A DNA stretch of 64,000 bases from Pseudalkalibacillus hwajinpoensis. GTDB taxonomy: Bacteria; Bacillota; Bacilli; Bacillales; Guptibacillaceae. Positions within the stretch are counted from its first letter, which is position 1, and each line of letters starts with the position of its first letter. The notes under the pieces were generated by a model, which saw only the letters and a list, made by a program, of their open reading frames with translations, had not been told where the DNA came from and searched no databases. Positions 52,756-63,849 of the stretch are shown piece by piece. The DNA lies in NCBI RefSeq assembly GCF_015234585.1, contig NZ_JADFCM010000001.1:1302001-1366000 (forward strand), given 5' to 3'. Made by a program: the position numbers and the translations under genes.

Positions 52756-53087
52756 AAGGAAGAGCGTTCCTGAGTAAGCCAGTTAATGATCTCCATACCT
52801 GCCTGCGCCCCACCAAGCGCACAGAAAATCCATAAAAATTGACGCATGATTTCATCTGGAGAACCACTGAGAAAACTTCTTTCCATGTTATTTATCGTAT
52901 CAAATGTTCCGCCAATTGCTGCGGCAATCGCCCAGATTTTTAATCTTTGTGCAACGATATAGATCCAGTGTAGTGGTGGCTCACCAGAAAGGAATGCCCC
53001 GATTCCTCCGATAATTGACCCTCCAACAATCACACCAAATGCAACGAAAAAAGCGATAATTAATGTTACGAGCGTTACTCTCTCCAT
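52752..53087 (-). CDS. ytrH: YtrH, sporulation membrane protein
   Basis: A 111-residue membrane protein with hydrophobic segments at about 4-25, 40-55 and near the end (FLWIFCALGGAQAGMEII). It matches YtrH, made in the mother cell under sigma-E in B. subtilis. AAGGAAT precedes ATG 53087 (53117 is an unsupported longer start). No convincing sigma-E promoter could be read upstream. Divergent from dnaE. Confidence 0.87.
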   Translation of the reverse strand: MERVTLVTLIIAFFVAFGVIVGGSIIGGIGAFLSGEPPLHWIYIVAQRLKIWAIAAAIGGTFDTINNMERSFLSGSPDEIMRQFLWIFCALGGAQAGMEIINWLTQERSSL

Positions 53088-53303
53088 TTTGATTCCTTCT
53101 TTCGTATCAAATTTCATGAAGTAACTTTTTCTTTACAACACATAAAAGGTTGAAGAAAAAGTGTGTGATTATAAATCAGCCTATTTTTCGCTTTTAGTAC
53201 AGCCTATGCAATTAGGAGAGAGGGATATGCTTGATAATGTTTGTTTGAGAAGGTGGAAGTATTTATAATAGAAAGTAATAGCAAATTGAGAGTGGGATTA
53301 TAT

Positions 53304-56300
53304 ATGGAATTTGTGCATCTTCGTGTTTACAGTGAATATAGTCTGCTAGATAGCCCAAGTCGAATTGAATCACTTGTTGAATCTGCAATACAAAAAGGAT
53401 TTCAGTCTATGGCTCTGACAGATAAAGGAACAATGTATGGGACAATTCCATTCTATAAAGCATGTCAAGCAAAGGGAATAAAGCCAATAATCGGACTAGA
53501 GGTAAGCGTTGGGAATGAGTCTTCTCTCCATCAGCGGGACCAACATTTGGATAACCTTGTTCTACTTGCTGTTAATACGGAAGGTTATGAGAACTTATTG
53601 AATATCAGTACGCAAATGCAAAGTACAGGGGGGCCAGAACCATATATAGATAAAACAAATTTATTTGAAAGATCAGATGGTCTCATTGCCTTATCTGGGA
53701 CCCTTCATAGTGAAATTGGAAAAGCCCTTCTTTATGAAGAAGAGACGGTCGCCTTACAAATGGCAATGGAGTATCAACGTGTTTTCAAAGAGGGATTCTA
53801 TCTCGAAATGCAGGATCATTCTCTTAGAGAAGAAAGACACCTTAACTTGTTAATTTCTAAGCTTGCCAATAAAGCGAACATTCCATTAACCGTTTCAAAT
53901 GCGGTTCACTATATTAATCAAGAAGATGGGGAAGCACATGATTGCTTAAGGTGTATTGATACAGGGCAACGTTATGAAGAGAAAGACAAGGTGGCCTTAC
54001 CTAATCATGAATATTATTTAACCTCTGAGGAAGAAATGAGAGAGCGGTTTAAGGGTTATGAGGAAGCTCTTGCAAACACAACTAAGATCGCCGCAAGATG
54101 TTCTGTCGAACTGAATTTCGAACAAACGCACTTACCCGTTTATCCAGTTCCTGACGGAAAATCGGCTTTTGAGTTCTTGAAGGAGATATGTATAAACCAT
54201 TTAGCTGAGCGATATCACGATCCAGGTATACATGTGACGGACCGATTAGATTACGAACTTTCAATTATCAATGAGATGGGGTTTAATGATTATTTCCTAA
54301 TTGTTTGGGATTTCATGAAATATGCTCATGATCATCATATGATTACAGGTCCGGGGAGAGGATCGGCGGCTGGCTCTCTCGTTGCTTACTTATTGCATAT
54401 AACAGATGTGGATCCTATCGAACACAACCTTCTATTTGAGCGCTTCTTGAATCCAGAACGAGTTACGATGCCAGATATTGACATTGACTTTCCTGATGTA
54501 AGAAGAGATGAGGTCATTGAATACGTTTACGAGAAATACGGACATGACCGAGTAGCCCAAATCGTAACATTCGGTACGCTTGCTGCAAAAGCTGCAATTC
54601 GTGACGTTGGAAAAGTATTAGAAGTAGATACGAAGCTTCTGGATGCGATGTCTAAAGCAGTTCCTTCAAGACCTGGAATGACGTTGAAACAGGCAAAAGA
54701 AGAGTCAAAAGCACTCATGGATCTCATATCATCTACCTCTGAAGGAAAACAGGTTTTTGACATAGCAAGTACGATTGAAGGGCTACCACGTCATACATCA
54801 ACACATGCCGCAGGAATTGTTATTTCAGCTGAGCCGCTTACGAAACATGTACCTTTACTTGGTGGTCATCATATTAGTTTGACGCAGTTTCCCATGAACG
54901 ATTTAGAAGAAGTAGGTCTTTTGAAAATGGACTTTCTTGGACTTCGAAATTTAACTTTAATTGAAGGGATATTAAATGATATCGAAAGTGAAACAGGCGT
55001 GCGCCCTTCGCTTTCTACAATTCCAATGGATGATCAACCTACCTTCTCACTGCTGCAAAAAGCTGACACAACAGGTGTTTTTCAACTTGAATCTGATGGC
55101 ATGCGTCAAGTGCTGAGGAGGCTGAAGCCGACTGAATTTGAAGATATTGTTGCTGTTAATGCTTTATATAGGCCGGGTCCAATGGAAAACATTCCGCTCT
55201 TCATTTCAGGTAAACATAAAGAACGTTCAATTGATTATCTCCATCCAGATCTTGAACCAATTCTAAAATCAACTTATGGAGTTATCGTGTATCAAGAGCA
55301 AATCATGCAAATTGCATCAAAATTAGCAGGTTTTTCTCTTGGAGAAGCGGATTTATTAAGAAGGGCCGTATCTAAGAAGAAGCGTGAAGTTCTTGAATCT
55401 GAAAGAGAGCATTTCGTTAGTGGTTGTCTTGCAAAGGGATATCCTAAAGAAACTGCTGTTAAAGTATATGAGTACATTGTCCGTTTTGCGGATTACGGAT
55501 TTAATCGGAGTCACGCAGTAGCTTATAGCGTGATTGCTTATCAACTAGCTTATTTAAAAGCTAACTATTCACGTTACTTCTTTTCGAGTCTATTAACTTC
55601 TGCAATCGGAAACCAAGATAGACTTGCTATGTATTTATCAGAAGCAAGACAAAAAGGCATGACGGTTCATCCGCCGTCAATCAACAAAAGCAAAGAAACC
55701 TTCACTGTTGAAAATGAGGCCTTGAGATTCGGTTTGCTTCCCGTAAAAAATGTAGGTAAAAATGCTATAGAAGAAATCTTGGATAAGAGGAATCACTTTT
55801 ATAAAAGCCTTTTTGATTTATGCGCAAGAATTTCACTGAGAATAGTAAATAAGCGTGCACTTGAATCGTTGATCTTTGCTGGTACGATGGATGAGTTCGG
55901 GGTAAGTCGTTCCTCTATGCTCGCTTCACTCGAAGGAGCCATGAACTATGGGTATGAACAAAATGGACAAAAAGGTTTTTTTGAAGATGGTGAGGCTGAA
56001 CCAGCTTACGAGAGCGTTCCCCCTTTTGATGAAAAAGAAATGCTTGCTTTCGAGAAAGAAGCAATTGGGTTTTATTTAACAGCCCATCCTCTTGATCCCT
56101 ATTTAGAGAATTTGAAGGGATACGTAAGAGATGTTACGAGAGACGCAATCACTGCTTCAGATCGAGCCCCACTAAGGTTAGCTGTAGAGGTATTGAAGGT
56201 CAGAAGTATTCGCACGAAGAAAGGACAAATGATGGCTTTTCTAACGTTTGGTGATGAAACGGGAGAAATAGAAGGAGTCGCTTTTCCTGATGTTTGGGAA

Positions 56301-56657
56301 CAAATGGAGAGTCTTTTATCGAAAGGGCAATTTCTTTACGTTGATGGTGTAGGGCAGAAACGAAATGATCAAACGAATATTATTATTTCTCGAGCGATGA
56401 AGCTAAGTGATGTTCAACCAAAGAAAGAGAAGAAAACCTTATTTCTGAAAGTTGAGCCTCACCATAAAAGTATGCTAAGTGAAGTGAAGGAAGTGCTTCG
56501 AAACTATGAGGGTGATGCAGAGGTCGTAGTTTATTATAGTGAAACAGATAAAACCGTAAAGCTTGGTAAAGAATGGCTGGTAAACCCTGATACTGACTGT
56601 CTTCAAGCCTTGAAAAAATTACTTGGTGAAAACAATGTTGTGAAAAAGCCTCGATGA
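53304..56657 (+). CDS. dnaE: DNA polymerase III alpha subunit DnaE
   Basis: The error-prone replicative polymerase of Gram-positives that extends RNA primers and hands over to PolC. The 1117-residue C-family enzyme has an N-terminal PHP domain, the palm motifs TGPGRGSAAGS and PDIDIDFPD, NALYRPGPME, GVIVYQEQIM, a tandem HhH region, and an OB fold near 960-1050. ATG 53304 gives MEFVHLRVYSEYSLL, which aligns with B. subtilis; the TTG at 53241 adds 21 residues of no match. The PHP metal motif is eroded (HLRVYS for HxHS), so no proofreading is expected. Confidence 0.95.
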   Translation: MEFVHLRVYSEYSLLDSPSRIESLVESAIQKGFQSMALTDKGTMYGTIPFYKACQAKGIKPIIGLEVSVGNESSLHQRDQHLDNLVLLAVNTEGYENLLNISTQMQSTGGPEPYIDKTNLFERSDGLIALSGTLHSEIGKALLYEEETVALQMAMEYQRVFKEGFYLEMQDHSLREERHLNLLISKLANKANIPLTVSNAVHYINQEDGEAHDCLRCIDTGQRYEEKDKVALPNHEYYLTSEEEMRERFKGYEEALANTTKIAARCSVELNFEQTHLPVYPVPDGKSAFEFLKEICINHLAERYHDPGIHVTDRLDYELSIINEMGFNDYFLIVWDFMKYAHDHHMITGPGRGSAAGSLVAYLLHITDVDPIEHNLLFERFLNPERVTMPDIDIDFPDVRRDEVIEYVYEKYGHDRVAQIVTFGTLAAKAAIRDVGKVLEVDTKLLDAMSKAVPSRPGMTLKQAKEESKALMDLISSTSEGKQVFDIASTIEGLPRHTSTHAAGIVISAEPLTKHVPLLGGHHISLTQFPMNDLEEVGLLKMDFLGLRNLTLIEGILNDIESETGVRPSLSTIPMDDQPTFSLLQKADTTGVFQLESDGMRQVLRRLKPTEFEDIVAVNALYRPGPMENIPLFISGKHKERSIDYLHPDLEPILKSTYGVIVYQEQIMQIASKLAGFSLGEADLLRRAVSKKKREVLESEREHFVSGCLAKGYPKETAVKVYEYIVRFADYGFNRSHAVAYSVIAYQLAYLKANYSRYFFSSLLTSAIGNQDRLAMYLSEARQKGMTVHPPSINKSKETFTVENEALRFGLLPVKNVGKNAIEEILDKRNHFYKSLFDLCARISLRIVNKRALESLIFAGTMDEFGVSRSSMLASLEGAMNYGYEQNGQKGFFEDGEAEPAYESVPPFDEKEMLAFEKEAIGFYLTAHPLDPYLENLKGYVRDVTRDAITASDRAPLRLAVEVLKVRSIRTKKGQMMAFLTFGDETGEIEGVAFPDVWEQMESLLSKGQFLYVDGVGQKRNDQTNIIISRAMKLSDVQPKKEKKTLFLKVEPHHKSMLSEVKEVLRNYEGDAEVVVYYSETDKTVKLGKEWLVNPDTDCLQALKKLLGENNVVKKPR

Positions 56658-56662
56658 AAATC

Positions 56663-56690
56663 TTTACAGCTAATGGTGATTTGTTATAAT
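56663..56690 (+). promoter_or_regulatory. sigma-A promoter of the malic enzyme gene
   Basis: TTTACA (56663-56668), 16-nt spacer, TATAAT (56685-56690) with TGT before it. Confidence 0.7.
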
Positions 56691-56701
56691 GGTGAAAATA
56701 G

Positions 56702-56716
56702 AGTGGTCTGACCACT
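56702..56716 (+). promoter_or_regulatory. GntR/FadR-type operator candidate
   Basis: AGTGGTC-T-GACCACT, a perfect 7-bp inverted repeat at +6 to +20 of the predicted transcript. Its core TGGTCTGACCA fits the FadR-subfamily half-site pattern TNGTNNNACNA. A FadR-type GntR regulator is encoded 1.5 kb downstream (58197). Confidence 0.6.
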
Positions 56717-56781
56717 GCCCAATTGTACTAGGGAAATTGTTAACATCATCTAATGCTTCTGAAAAAAGGAGAGTGGGTTTA

Positions 56782-58026
56782 TTGTCCATTACGAGAGAAG
56801 AAGCTCTACATATTCACAGAGTGAGACAAGGAAAACTAGAATCTAAATCGAAGGTGCCGGTTCGAAACGCTACGGATTTAAGTCTAGCTTATTCACCAGG
56901 TGTTGCAGAGCCTTGTAAAGAAATTTATGATGACAAGAATAAAGTATATGAATATACGATGAAAGGAAACATGGTTGCCGTCGTATCCGATGGCACAGCC
57001 GTTCTTGGACTTGGAAATATTGGGCCGGAAGCAGCACTTCCTGTAATGGAAGGGAAAGCAGTGCTTTTCAAAAGTTTTGCTGGTGTTGATGCATTTCCTA
57101 TTTGCTTAAATACGACTGATGTTGATCAAATTGTGCAGACAGTAAAGTTAATGGAACCTACTTTTGGTGGTATTAACCTTGAAGATATTGCTGCCCCTAA
57201 TTGTTTTGTTATCGAAGAAAGATTAAAAAAAGAAACAAATATCCCTATTTTCCATGATGATCAACACGGCACTGCCATTGTTACGGTAGCAGGGCTTGTC
57301 AATGCTTTGAAACTATCAGGTAAGAAAATGAGTGAAATTAAAGTAGTTATCAATGGTGCTGGAGCTGCAGGTATCGCCATTATTAAGCTTTTGAATCGTT
57401 TTGGTGTCAAGGATATCATTATGTGTGATTCGAAAGGTGCTATATACGAAGGCCGTTCTTATGGAATGAACGACGTGAAGGCAGAAGTTGCGAAGTATAC
57501 AAATCGTGACAAAGCAGAAGGGTCACTGAAAGAAGTTATTTCAGGCACAGATGTTTTCATTGGGGTTTCAGTTGAGGGAGCACTGACAAGAGAAATGGTC
57601 GAATCTATGAATGATGATCCAACTATTTTTGCAATGGCTAACCCTAATCCTGAAATCATGCCAAATGATGCAAGAGAAGCGGGAGCTAAGGTTATTGGTA
57701 CTGGGCGATCAGATTTCCCAAATCAAATAAATAATGTTCTAGCGTTTCCTGGAATTTTCCGAGGCGCACTTGATGTTAGAGCAACTCATATTAACGAAGA
57801 TATGAAGGTCGCTGCTGTACATGCTATTGCAGAACTTGTTGCTGAAGAAGATTTGAGCGCTGACTACGTTATTCCCGCACCGTTTGATCCACGAGTAGCA
57901 CCTGCTGTTGCTGCTAGTGTAGCGAAAGCTGCGATGGAGACGGGTGTGGCTCGTATAAACGTAGATCCTGAAGCAGTTAAAGAAAAGACACGTGCTCTCG
58001 CTATTATTGAAGAAGATAACGAGTAA
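56782..58026 (+). CDS. ytsJ: NAD(P)-dependent malic enzyme (YtsJ type)
   Basis: Oxidative decarboxylation of malate to pyruvate, an NADPH source in Bacillus. The 414-residue protein has ATDLSLAYSPGVAEPCKEI, VSDGTAVLGLGNIGPEAALPVMEGKA, FHDDQHGTAIV and INGAGAAGIAI. TTG 56782 is chosen: AAAAGGAGAG is 8 nt upstream and the N-terminus then aligns with YtsJ. The in-frame ATG 56689 lies in the -10 box, and the extension would be read across the operator. Located between dnaE and the acc genes as in B. subtilis. Confidence 0.95.
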   Translation: MSITREEALHIHRVRQGKLESKSKVPVRNATDLSLAYSPGVAEPCKEIYDDKNKVYEYTMKGNMVAVVSDGTAVLGLGNIGPEAALPVMEGKAVLFKSFAGVDAFPICLNTTDVDQIVQTVKLMEPTFGGINLEDIAAPNCFVIEERLKKETNIPIFHDDQHGTAIVTVAGLVNALKLSGKKMSEIKVVINGAGAAGIAIIKLLNRFGVKDIIMCDSKGAIYEGRSYGMNDVKAEVAKYTNRDKAEGSLKEVISGTDVFIGVSVEGALTREMVESMNDDPTIFAMANPNPEIMPNDAREAGAKVIGTGRSDFPNQINNVLAFPGIFRGALDVRATHINEDMKVAAVHAIAELVAEEDLSADYVIPAPFDPRVAPAVAASVAKAAMETGVARINVDPEAVKEKTRALAIIEEDNE

Positions 58027-58057
58027 GTGGGGAAGAGCTTGACTTTCTCACTTTTTT
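58027..58057 (+). terminator. probable terminator of the malic enzyme gene
   Basis: GTGGGGAAG/CTTTCTCAC stem closed with G-U pairs, then T6. Confidence 0.55.
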
Positions 58058-58196
58058 CTTGCATTTTATTTATGGAGAACATGAAAAACAGCTTATCTTC
58101 TGAACATTCATTTTGGTTAAGAGGCATTCACGGTTCCAAACCGCAAATGTCTACTGTTCCTATTTGTTTTCAGCCAGGAAAGGGTGTTGATTTCCC

Positions 58197-58844
58197 ATGA
58201 TGAGTCAGGGGAAAGTTTATCAGAATATCCTTCAGAAAATAAAAGCGATTATTTATAACGATGGTTTACAAACCGGTGATAAGCTCCCTTCGGAAAGGGA
58301 GCTTTCTGAGCGCTTAAATGCCGGAAGATCTTCCGTAAGAGAAGCGTTAAGATCAATGGAAATGCTTGGTCTAATTGAAACTCGTCGAGGAGAAGGGACA
58401 TTTATTGCAAATGCTAGAGATCATCGGCTTGTAGAAGTCATTGCCTCCTTTATTCTAAAAGATACAAAGTCTAAAGAAGATCTGTTAGAAACTAGAAGGT
58501 TAATTGAAAAAGATATTCTAAGGGTGGCTTGTGATCGAATCTCAGATGAATATCTTGATCGATTAAGAACTATGATGGAATATAAGGACAACTCTTCCGG
58601 TCGAAATATTTTTTCAACTGAATTTGATACAGCTTTCTTCCGAGTTATTGTTTCATCAACTCATAATCATCTACTCATGAGGTTATGGGGAGAGCTTGCA
58701 GATTACCATCAGACAATTTGGCACCAGTTAACTTTCCGCCCTAAAGAGTATTATGAATCCATGATTGATGCATTGACTTCTAGGAATAAGGAAAGTGCCA
58801 TTTGTTTATTTGACACGTATGAAATAAAAAAAACGGAAGAATAG
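58197..58844 (+). CDS. FadR-subfamily GntR transcriptional regulator
   Basis: A 215-residue protein with the GntR winged helix (QTGDKLPSERELSERLNAGRSSVREALRSMEMLGLIETRRGEGTFI, about 25-70) and an all-helical FCD-type ligand domain (RRLIEKDILRVACDRI, then HNHLL and a late helix). FCD members bind metal-chelated carboxylates. Likely targets are the malic enzyme promoter (palindrome at 56702) and/or the accDA genes 36 bp downstream. Start ATG 58197 or 58200; the ribosome-binding site (AAAGGG) is somewhat distant. Confidence 0.88.
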   Translation: MMSQGKVYQNILQKIKAIIYNDGLQTGDKLPSERELSERLNAGRSSVREALRSMEMLGLIETRRGEGTFIANARDHRLVEVIASFILKDTKSKEDLLETRRLIEKDILRVACDRISDEYLDRLRTMMEYKDNSSGRNIFSTEFDTAFFRVIVSSTHNHLLMRLWGELADYHQTIWHQLTFRPKEYYESMIDALTSRNKESAICLFDTYEIKKTEE

Positions 58845-58880
58845 CAAATATGTTTGATATTGTGAAAGGGATGGTCAACT

Positions 58881-59738
58881 TTGTTAAAAGATCTATTCAA
58901 CAAGAAGAAGAAGTATGCGACGGTTCCCTCAGATAAAATAAAACAAGATGTACCTGAAGGCATTATGACAAAGTGTCCAGGGTGTAAAAGTATTATTTAT
59001 ACGAAAGAGCTGGAAAAATCGCATAAGGTTTGTGTGAAATGTGGGTATCACCATCAAATGTCAGCCCCTGAAAGATTAAAGGATACGCTTGATTCAGGTT
59101 CTTTTACAGAACTGGATGCAGATATGATTTCAGAAAACCCGCTCTCTTTTCCCGATTATGTTGAGCGTTTGGAAAAGGATCAAAAGAAATCCTCATTGAA
59201 TGAAGCGGTTGTAACGGGTGAAGGAACAATAGATGGCTACCGAACAGCTATTGCAGTAATGGATGCACGTTTTCGAATGGGAAGCATGGGTTCAGTGGTA
59301 GGAGAAAAAATCACTAGAGCGATTGAGCATGCGCATAAAGAAAAAATTCCGTTTATTGTCTTTACTGCCTCAGGCGGTGCTCGAATGCAAGAGGGTGTTT
59401 TGAGTTTGATGCAAATGGCGAAATCCAGCGTGGCGCTTAAAAGGTTTAGCGATGACGGTGGACTATTCATTTCTATAATGACACATCCTACAACTGGTGG
59501 TGTATCAGCGAGTTTTGCTTCTGTAGGCGATTTTAATTTCGCTGAACCTAAGGCTTTGATTGGCTTCGCTGGTAGACGAATTATTGAGCAAACGATTCGT
59601 GAAGATCTTCCAGAAGATTTTCAGACGGCTGAATTTCTCCTTCATCATGGTCAGTTGGATCGCGTGATTCATCGAGCTGATATGAAGAAGATACTCGGTC
59701 AGGTACTAATGATTCATGGAAATGGAGGTGAAGAATAA
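58881..59738 (+). CDS. accD: acetyl-CoA carboxylase carboxyltransferase subunit beta
   Basis: With AccA it transfers CO2 from carboxybiotin to acetyl-CoA, giving malonyl-CoA for fatty acid synthesis. The 285-residue protein has a four-Cys zinc ribbon (C32, C35, C51, C54) and the crotonase fold with [18 protein letters not shown] and [19 protein letters not shown]. It starts at TTG 58881 after AAAGGGATGG. Its TAA shares a base with the accA ATG. Confidence 0.96.
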   Translation: MLKDLFNKKKKYATVPSDKIKQDVPEGIMTKCPGCKSIIYTKELEKSHKVCVKCGYHHQMSAPERLKDTLDSGSFTELDADMISENPLSFPDYVERLEKDQKKSSLNEAVVTGEGTIDGYRTAIAVMDARFRMGSMGSVVGEKITRAIEHAHKEKIPFIVFTASGGARMQEGVLSLMQMAKSSVALKRFSDDGGLFISIMTHPTTGGVSASFASVGDFNFAEPKALIGFAGRRIIEQTIREDLPEDFQTAEFLLHHGQLDRVIHRADMKKILGQVLMIHGNGGEE

Positions 59739-60715
59739 TGGCACAGAGACTTGATTTTGAACGACCTCTCCAAGAGTTAGAAGATAAAATTACTGAATTA
59801 CATTCTTTCATGGAAGAAAAGAATGTGGATCTTAATGATGAAGTTTCTCGTCTTCAAAAAAGACTTTCAAAAATGGAAGAAGAAATTTACGAGAATTTAA
59901 CAGCGTGGAACCGTGTCCAATTGGCTAGACACCCTGAACGTCCCACAACTTCTGATTATATCGAGCGTATTTTTGAGAACTTTCTTGAATTGCATGGTGA
60001 TCGACTGTTTGGTGATGACGAAGCGATTGTAGGTGGTATCGCAACCTTTGAAGGAAAAGCTGTAACGGTTATCGGCCATCAGCGTGGTAAAGATACAAAA
60101 GAGAATCTTAGACGAAATTTTGGTATGCCACATCCTGAAGGCTATCGTAAAGCGCTTCGTCTCATGAAACAAGCTGAAAAATTTCAACGTCCCGTTATTT
60201 TTCTTCTAGATACTAAAGGAGCGTTTCCTGGTAAGGCAGCGGAAGAAAGAGGGCAAAGTGAAGCGATTGCACGAAACCTGATTGAAATGGCGGGGCTAAC
60301 CGTTCCTATCATTTGCATTGTTATAGGAGAAGGTGCGAGTGGAGGAGCGTTAGCGATTGGCGTAGGTAATCACGTGCACATGCTTGAAAATTCATGGTAT
60401 TCCGTTATTTCTCCTGAAGGAGCTGCGGCTTTGTTGTGGAAGGATTCTGGTTTAGCTCAGCAGGCTGCTGATACTATGAAAATCACGGCGCCAGATTTGA
60501 AAGAACTAAATGTCATTGATGAGATTATCCCTGAAGTAAAGGGAGGGGCTCATCGAAATATGGGAGAACAGGCGAAGGCGATTCACTCGGCCCTTGTCAA
60601 ATCACTTGAAGAACTGACACAACTTTCCAAACAGGAGCTTGTGAATCAACGCTATGAAAAATACAGAAATATTGGACAATATACGTTTGTAACCGATACC
60701 ATTGGCTTAAAATAA
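59738..60715 (+). CDS. accA: acetyl-CoA carboxylase carboxyltransferase subunit alpha
   Basis: The 325-residue partner of AccD, with [43 protein letters not shown] and [21 protein letters not shown] overlap with accD makes equal, coupled synthesis likely. A strong terminator separates it from pfkA. Confidence 0.96.
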   Translation: MAQRLDFERPLQELEDKITELHSFMEEKNVDLNDEVSRLQKRLSKMEEEIYENLTAWNRVQLARHPERPTTSDYIERIFENFLELHGDRLFGDDEAIVGGIATFEGKAVTVIGHQRGKDTKENLRRNFGMPHPEGYRKALRLMKQAEKFQRPVIFLLDTKGAFPGKAAEERGQSEAIARNLIEMAGLTVPIICIVIGEGASGGALAIGVGNHVHMLENSWYSVISPEGAAALLWKDSGLAQQAADTMKITAPDLKELNVIDEIIPEVKGGAHRNMGEQAKAIHSALVKSLEELTQLSKQELVNQRYEKYRNIGQYTFVTDTIGLK

Positions 60716-60717
60716 GG

Positions 60718-60753
60718 AAAGTGCTTTCTCGTTATAGAGAAAGCACTTTTTTG
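60718..60753 (+). terminator. terminator of accDA
   Basis: AAGTGCTTTCTC/GAGAAAGCACTT stem, 6-nt loop and T6. Confidence 0.9.
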
Positions 60754-60824
60754 CGATGTAGCTTAGCTATTGTATTCAACGACCGTATTTGATATTTTAA
60801 TAACACAAAGAATTAATGAGGTGA

Positions 60825-61790
<966 letters not shown>

Positions 61791-61807
61791 AAAGACGTTA
61801 AGTGGTT

Positions 61808-61830
61808 CACCCCTTTAAACTTAAGGGGTG
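61808..61830 (+). other. pfkA-pyk intercistronic hairpin without U run
   Basis: CACCCCTT/AAGGGGTG stem with a 7-nt loop, followed by TATCG rather than T. It may be a processing or stability element in the operon transcript. Confidence 0.5.
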
Positions 61831-61914
61831 TATCGTAATGTCTGAAAATATTACATAACATAGTTGTTATGAAGAAAACTAATTGAAGCATAGCTTTTAG
61901 GAGGAGACAGACCC

Positions 61915-63669
61915 ATGCGCAAAACTAAGATTGTCTGTACGATTGGACCAGCAAGTGAAAATGAACAAACTCTAGAAAAATTGATTAATGCAGGGATGAA
62001 CGTTGCTCGTTTAAATTTCTCACATGGTGACTTTGAAGAACACGGGAATCGTATTAAATCAATCCGTGCAGTTGCTGAAAAGCTAGGAAAAAACGTTGCG
62101 ATCCTTTTAGATACAAAAGGCCCGGAAATCCGTACGAACAATATGGAGAACGGTGGAATCGATCTTGAAGCTGGTCAACAGCTTATCGTTTCAATGGAAG
62201 AAGTACTTGGTACAACTGAGAAAATCTCTGTCACATATCCTGAACTTGTTAATGATGTTCACGTTGGATCTAAGATTCTACTTGATGATGGATTGATTGA
62301 ACTTGAAGTAAAGCAAATTGAGAAGAATGAACTTTATACTGAGGTTCTAAATAATGGAACATTGAAAAACAAAAAAGGTGTTAACGTACCTAACGTGAGC
62401 GTTAACCTTCCTGGTATTACAGATAAGGATGCTGCAGATATTGAATTCGGTATTGAACAGGGTGTAGACTTTATTGCTGCGTCATTCGTTCGTCGAGTAT
62501 CCGATGTTCTTGATATCCGTAAACTTCTTGAGAAGCATAAAGCAACTGACATTCAAATTATCCCTAAGATTGAAAACCGTGAAGGTGTTGATAATATCGA
62601 TTCCATCCTTGAGATTTCAGATGGTTTAATGGTTGCTCGCGGTGATCTAGGTGTTGAAATTCCTGCTGAAGAAGTACCTCTTGTACAAAAGCAGCTTATT
62701 AAAAAGTGTAATGCACTTGGAAAGCCAGTTATTACTGCAACACAAATGCTTGATTCTATGCAGCGTAATCCTCGTCCAACTCGTGCGGAAGCGAGTGACG
62801 TTGCCAATGCTATTCTTGATGGCACAGATGCAATCATGCTTTCAGGTGAAACAGCGGCAGGATCTTATCCGGTAGAAGCTGTTCAAACTATGCATAACAT
62901 TGCTTCTTATACTGAAAAATCATTGAACTTCCGTGAGCTTCTTTCTGTAAGAAGTAAAGAAACAGAAACAAATACAACAAATGCGATTAGTGAATCAGTA
63001 GCTCACACAGCTTACAACTTAAATGTGCCAGCAATTATTACAGCTACTGAGAGCGGACATACAGCGCGTATGATTGCTAAATACCGTCCGAAGGCACCGA
63101 TTGTAGCTGTAACAAATACGGCTAGCGTTTGCCGCAAGCTTGCTCTTGTATGGGGCGTTCATGCACAAGAAGGACACAAAGTATCAACAACAGACGAAAT
63201 GCTAGAAGTTGCAGTTGATGCTTCAATCCAGTCTGGAATTGTAAATCACGGAGATACAGTTGTTATTACTGCTGGTGTTCCAGTTGGAGAATCTGGTACA
63301 ACGAACTTGATGAAAGTTCACGTTATCGGTGATATTCTTGCAAAAGCTCAAGGAATTGGGAAAACATCTATTTCAGGAAGAATCGCAATCGCAAAAAATG
63401 CTCAAGAGGCGATTGATAAAGCAGATGGAAACACAATTCTAGTTACAATTGGCTCTGATAAAGATATGGTTCCTGCTCTAGAGAAGGCAGCAGGACTTAT
63501 TACAGAAGAAGGCGGACTTACTTGCCATGCTGCAGTTGTAGGTCTTAGTCTTGGACTACCTGTCGTAGTTGGTCTTGAAAATGCGACACAACTATTCGAA
63601 GAAGGTCAACAAGTAACACTTGATGCAACGACTGGAATTATTTACAACGGGAAAGCAAGCATTCTATAA
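61915..63669 (+). CDS. pyk: pyruvate kinase with C-terminal PEP-utiliser-like domain
   Basis: Makes pyruvate and ATP from PEP and ADP, the last step of glycolysis. The 584-residue protein has [45 protein letters not shown] and [10 protein letters not shown]. After the standard enzyme, about residues 480-584 form the extra domain found in Bacillus and Geobacillus pyruvate kinase, with [21 protein letters not shown] like the phosphohistidine domain of PEP synthase. AGGAGGAGAC precedes ATG 61915. Confidence 0.97.
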   Translation: MRKTKIVCTIGPASENEQTLEKLINAGMNVARLNFSHGDFEEHGNRIKSIRAVAEKLGKNVAILLDTKGPEIRTNNMENGGIDLEAGQQLIVSMEEVLGTTEKISVTYPELVNDVHVGSKILLDDGLIELEVKQIEKNELYTEVLNNGTLKNKKGVNVPNVSVNLPGITDKDAADIEFGIEQGVDFIAASFVRRVSDVLDIRKLLEKHKATDIQIIPKIENREGVDNIDSILEISDGLMVARGDLGVEIPAEEVPLVQKQLIKKCNALGKPVITATQMLDSMQRNPRPTRAEASDVANAILDGTDAIMLSGETAAGSYPVEAVQTMHNIASYTEKSLNFRELLSVRSKETETNTTNAISESVAHTAYNLNVPAIITATESGHTARMIAKYRPKAPIVAVTNTASVCRKLALVWGVHAQEGHKVSTTDEMLEVAVDASIQSGIVNHGDTVVITAGVPVGESGTTNLMKVHVIGDILAKAQGIGKTSISGRIAIAKNAQEAIDKADGNTILVTIGSDKDMVPALEKAAGLITEEGGLTCHAAVVGLSLGLPVVVGLENATQLFEEGQQVTLDATTGIIYNGKASIL

Positions 63670-63686
63670 GCAAGATTGAAACTTTT

Positions 63687-63719
63687 AAAAGGCTGTCGAG
63701 AAAATCGACAGCCTTTATT
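63687..63719 (+). terminator. terminator of pyk
   Basis: AAAGGCTGTCGA/TCGACAGCCTTT 12-bp stem. Confidence 0.85.
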
Positions 63720-63774
63720 ATTTAACTTATTTTGGGTATTCTTCACTGGGGATTAGGTTAATGGTGCAATTGAG

Positions 63775-63803
63775 TTCGAAAATTATTTTAAATCACGTAT
63801 AAT
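63775..63803 (+). promoter_or_regulatory. sigma-A promoter of fxsA
   Basis: TTCGAA, 17-nt spacer, TATAAT; 46 nt before the fxsA ATG. Confidence 0.6.
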
Positions 63804-63849
63804 AGTGTTAACGGGACAATTTCCCGATTATGATTGAGGGAGCTATGTC

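Noticed and set aside
53088-53220. Sigma-E promoter for ytrHI
   Set aside because: No -35/-10 pair with the right spacing could be read, although the B. subtilis genes are sigma-E dependent.
53241-53303. Upstream TTG start for dnaE
   Set aside because: The 21 added residues match nothing in DnaE; MEFVHL at 53304 aligns with the known N-terminus.
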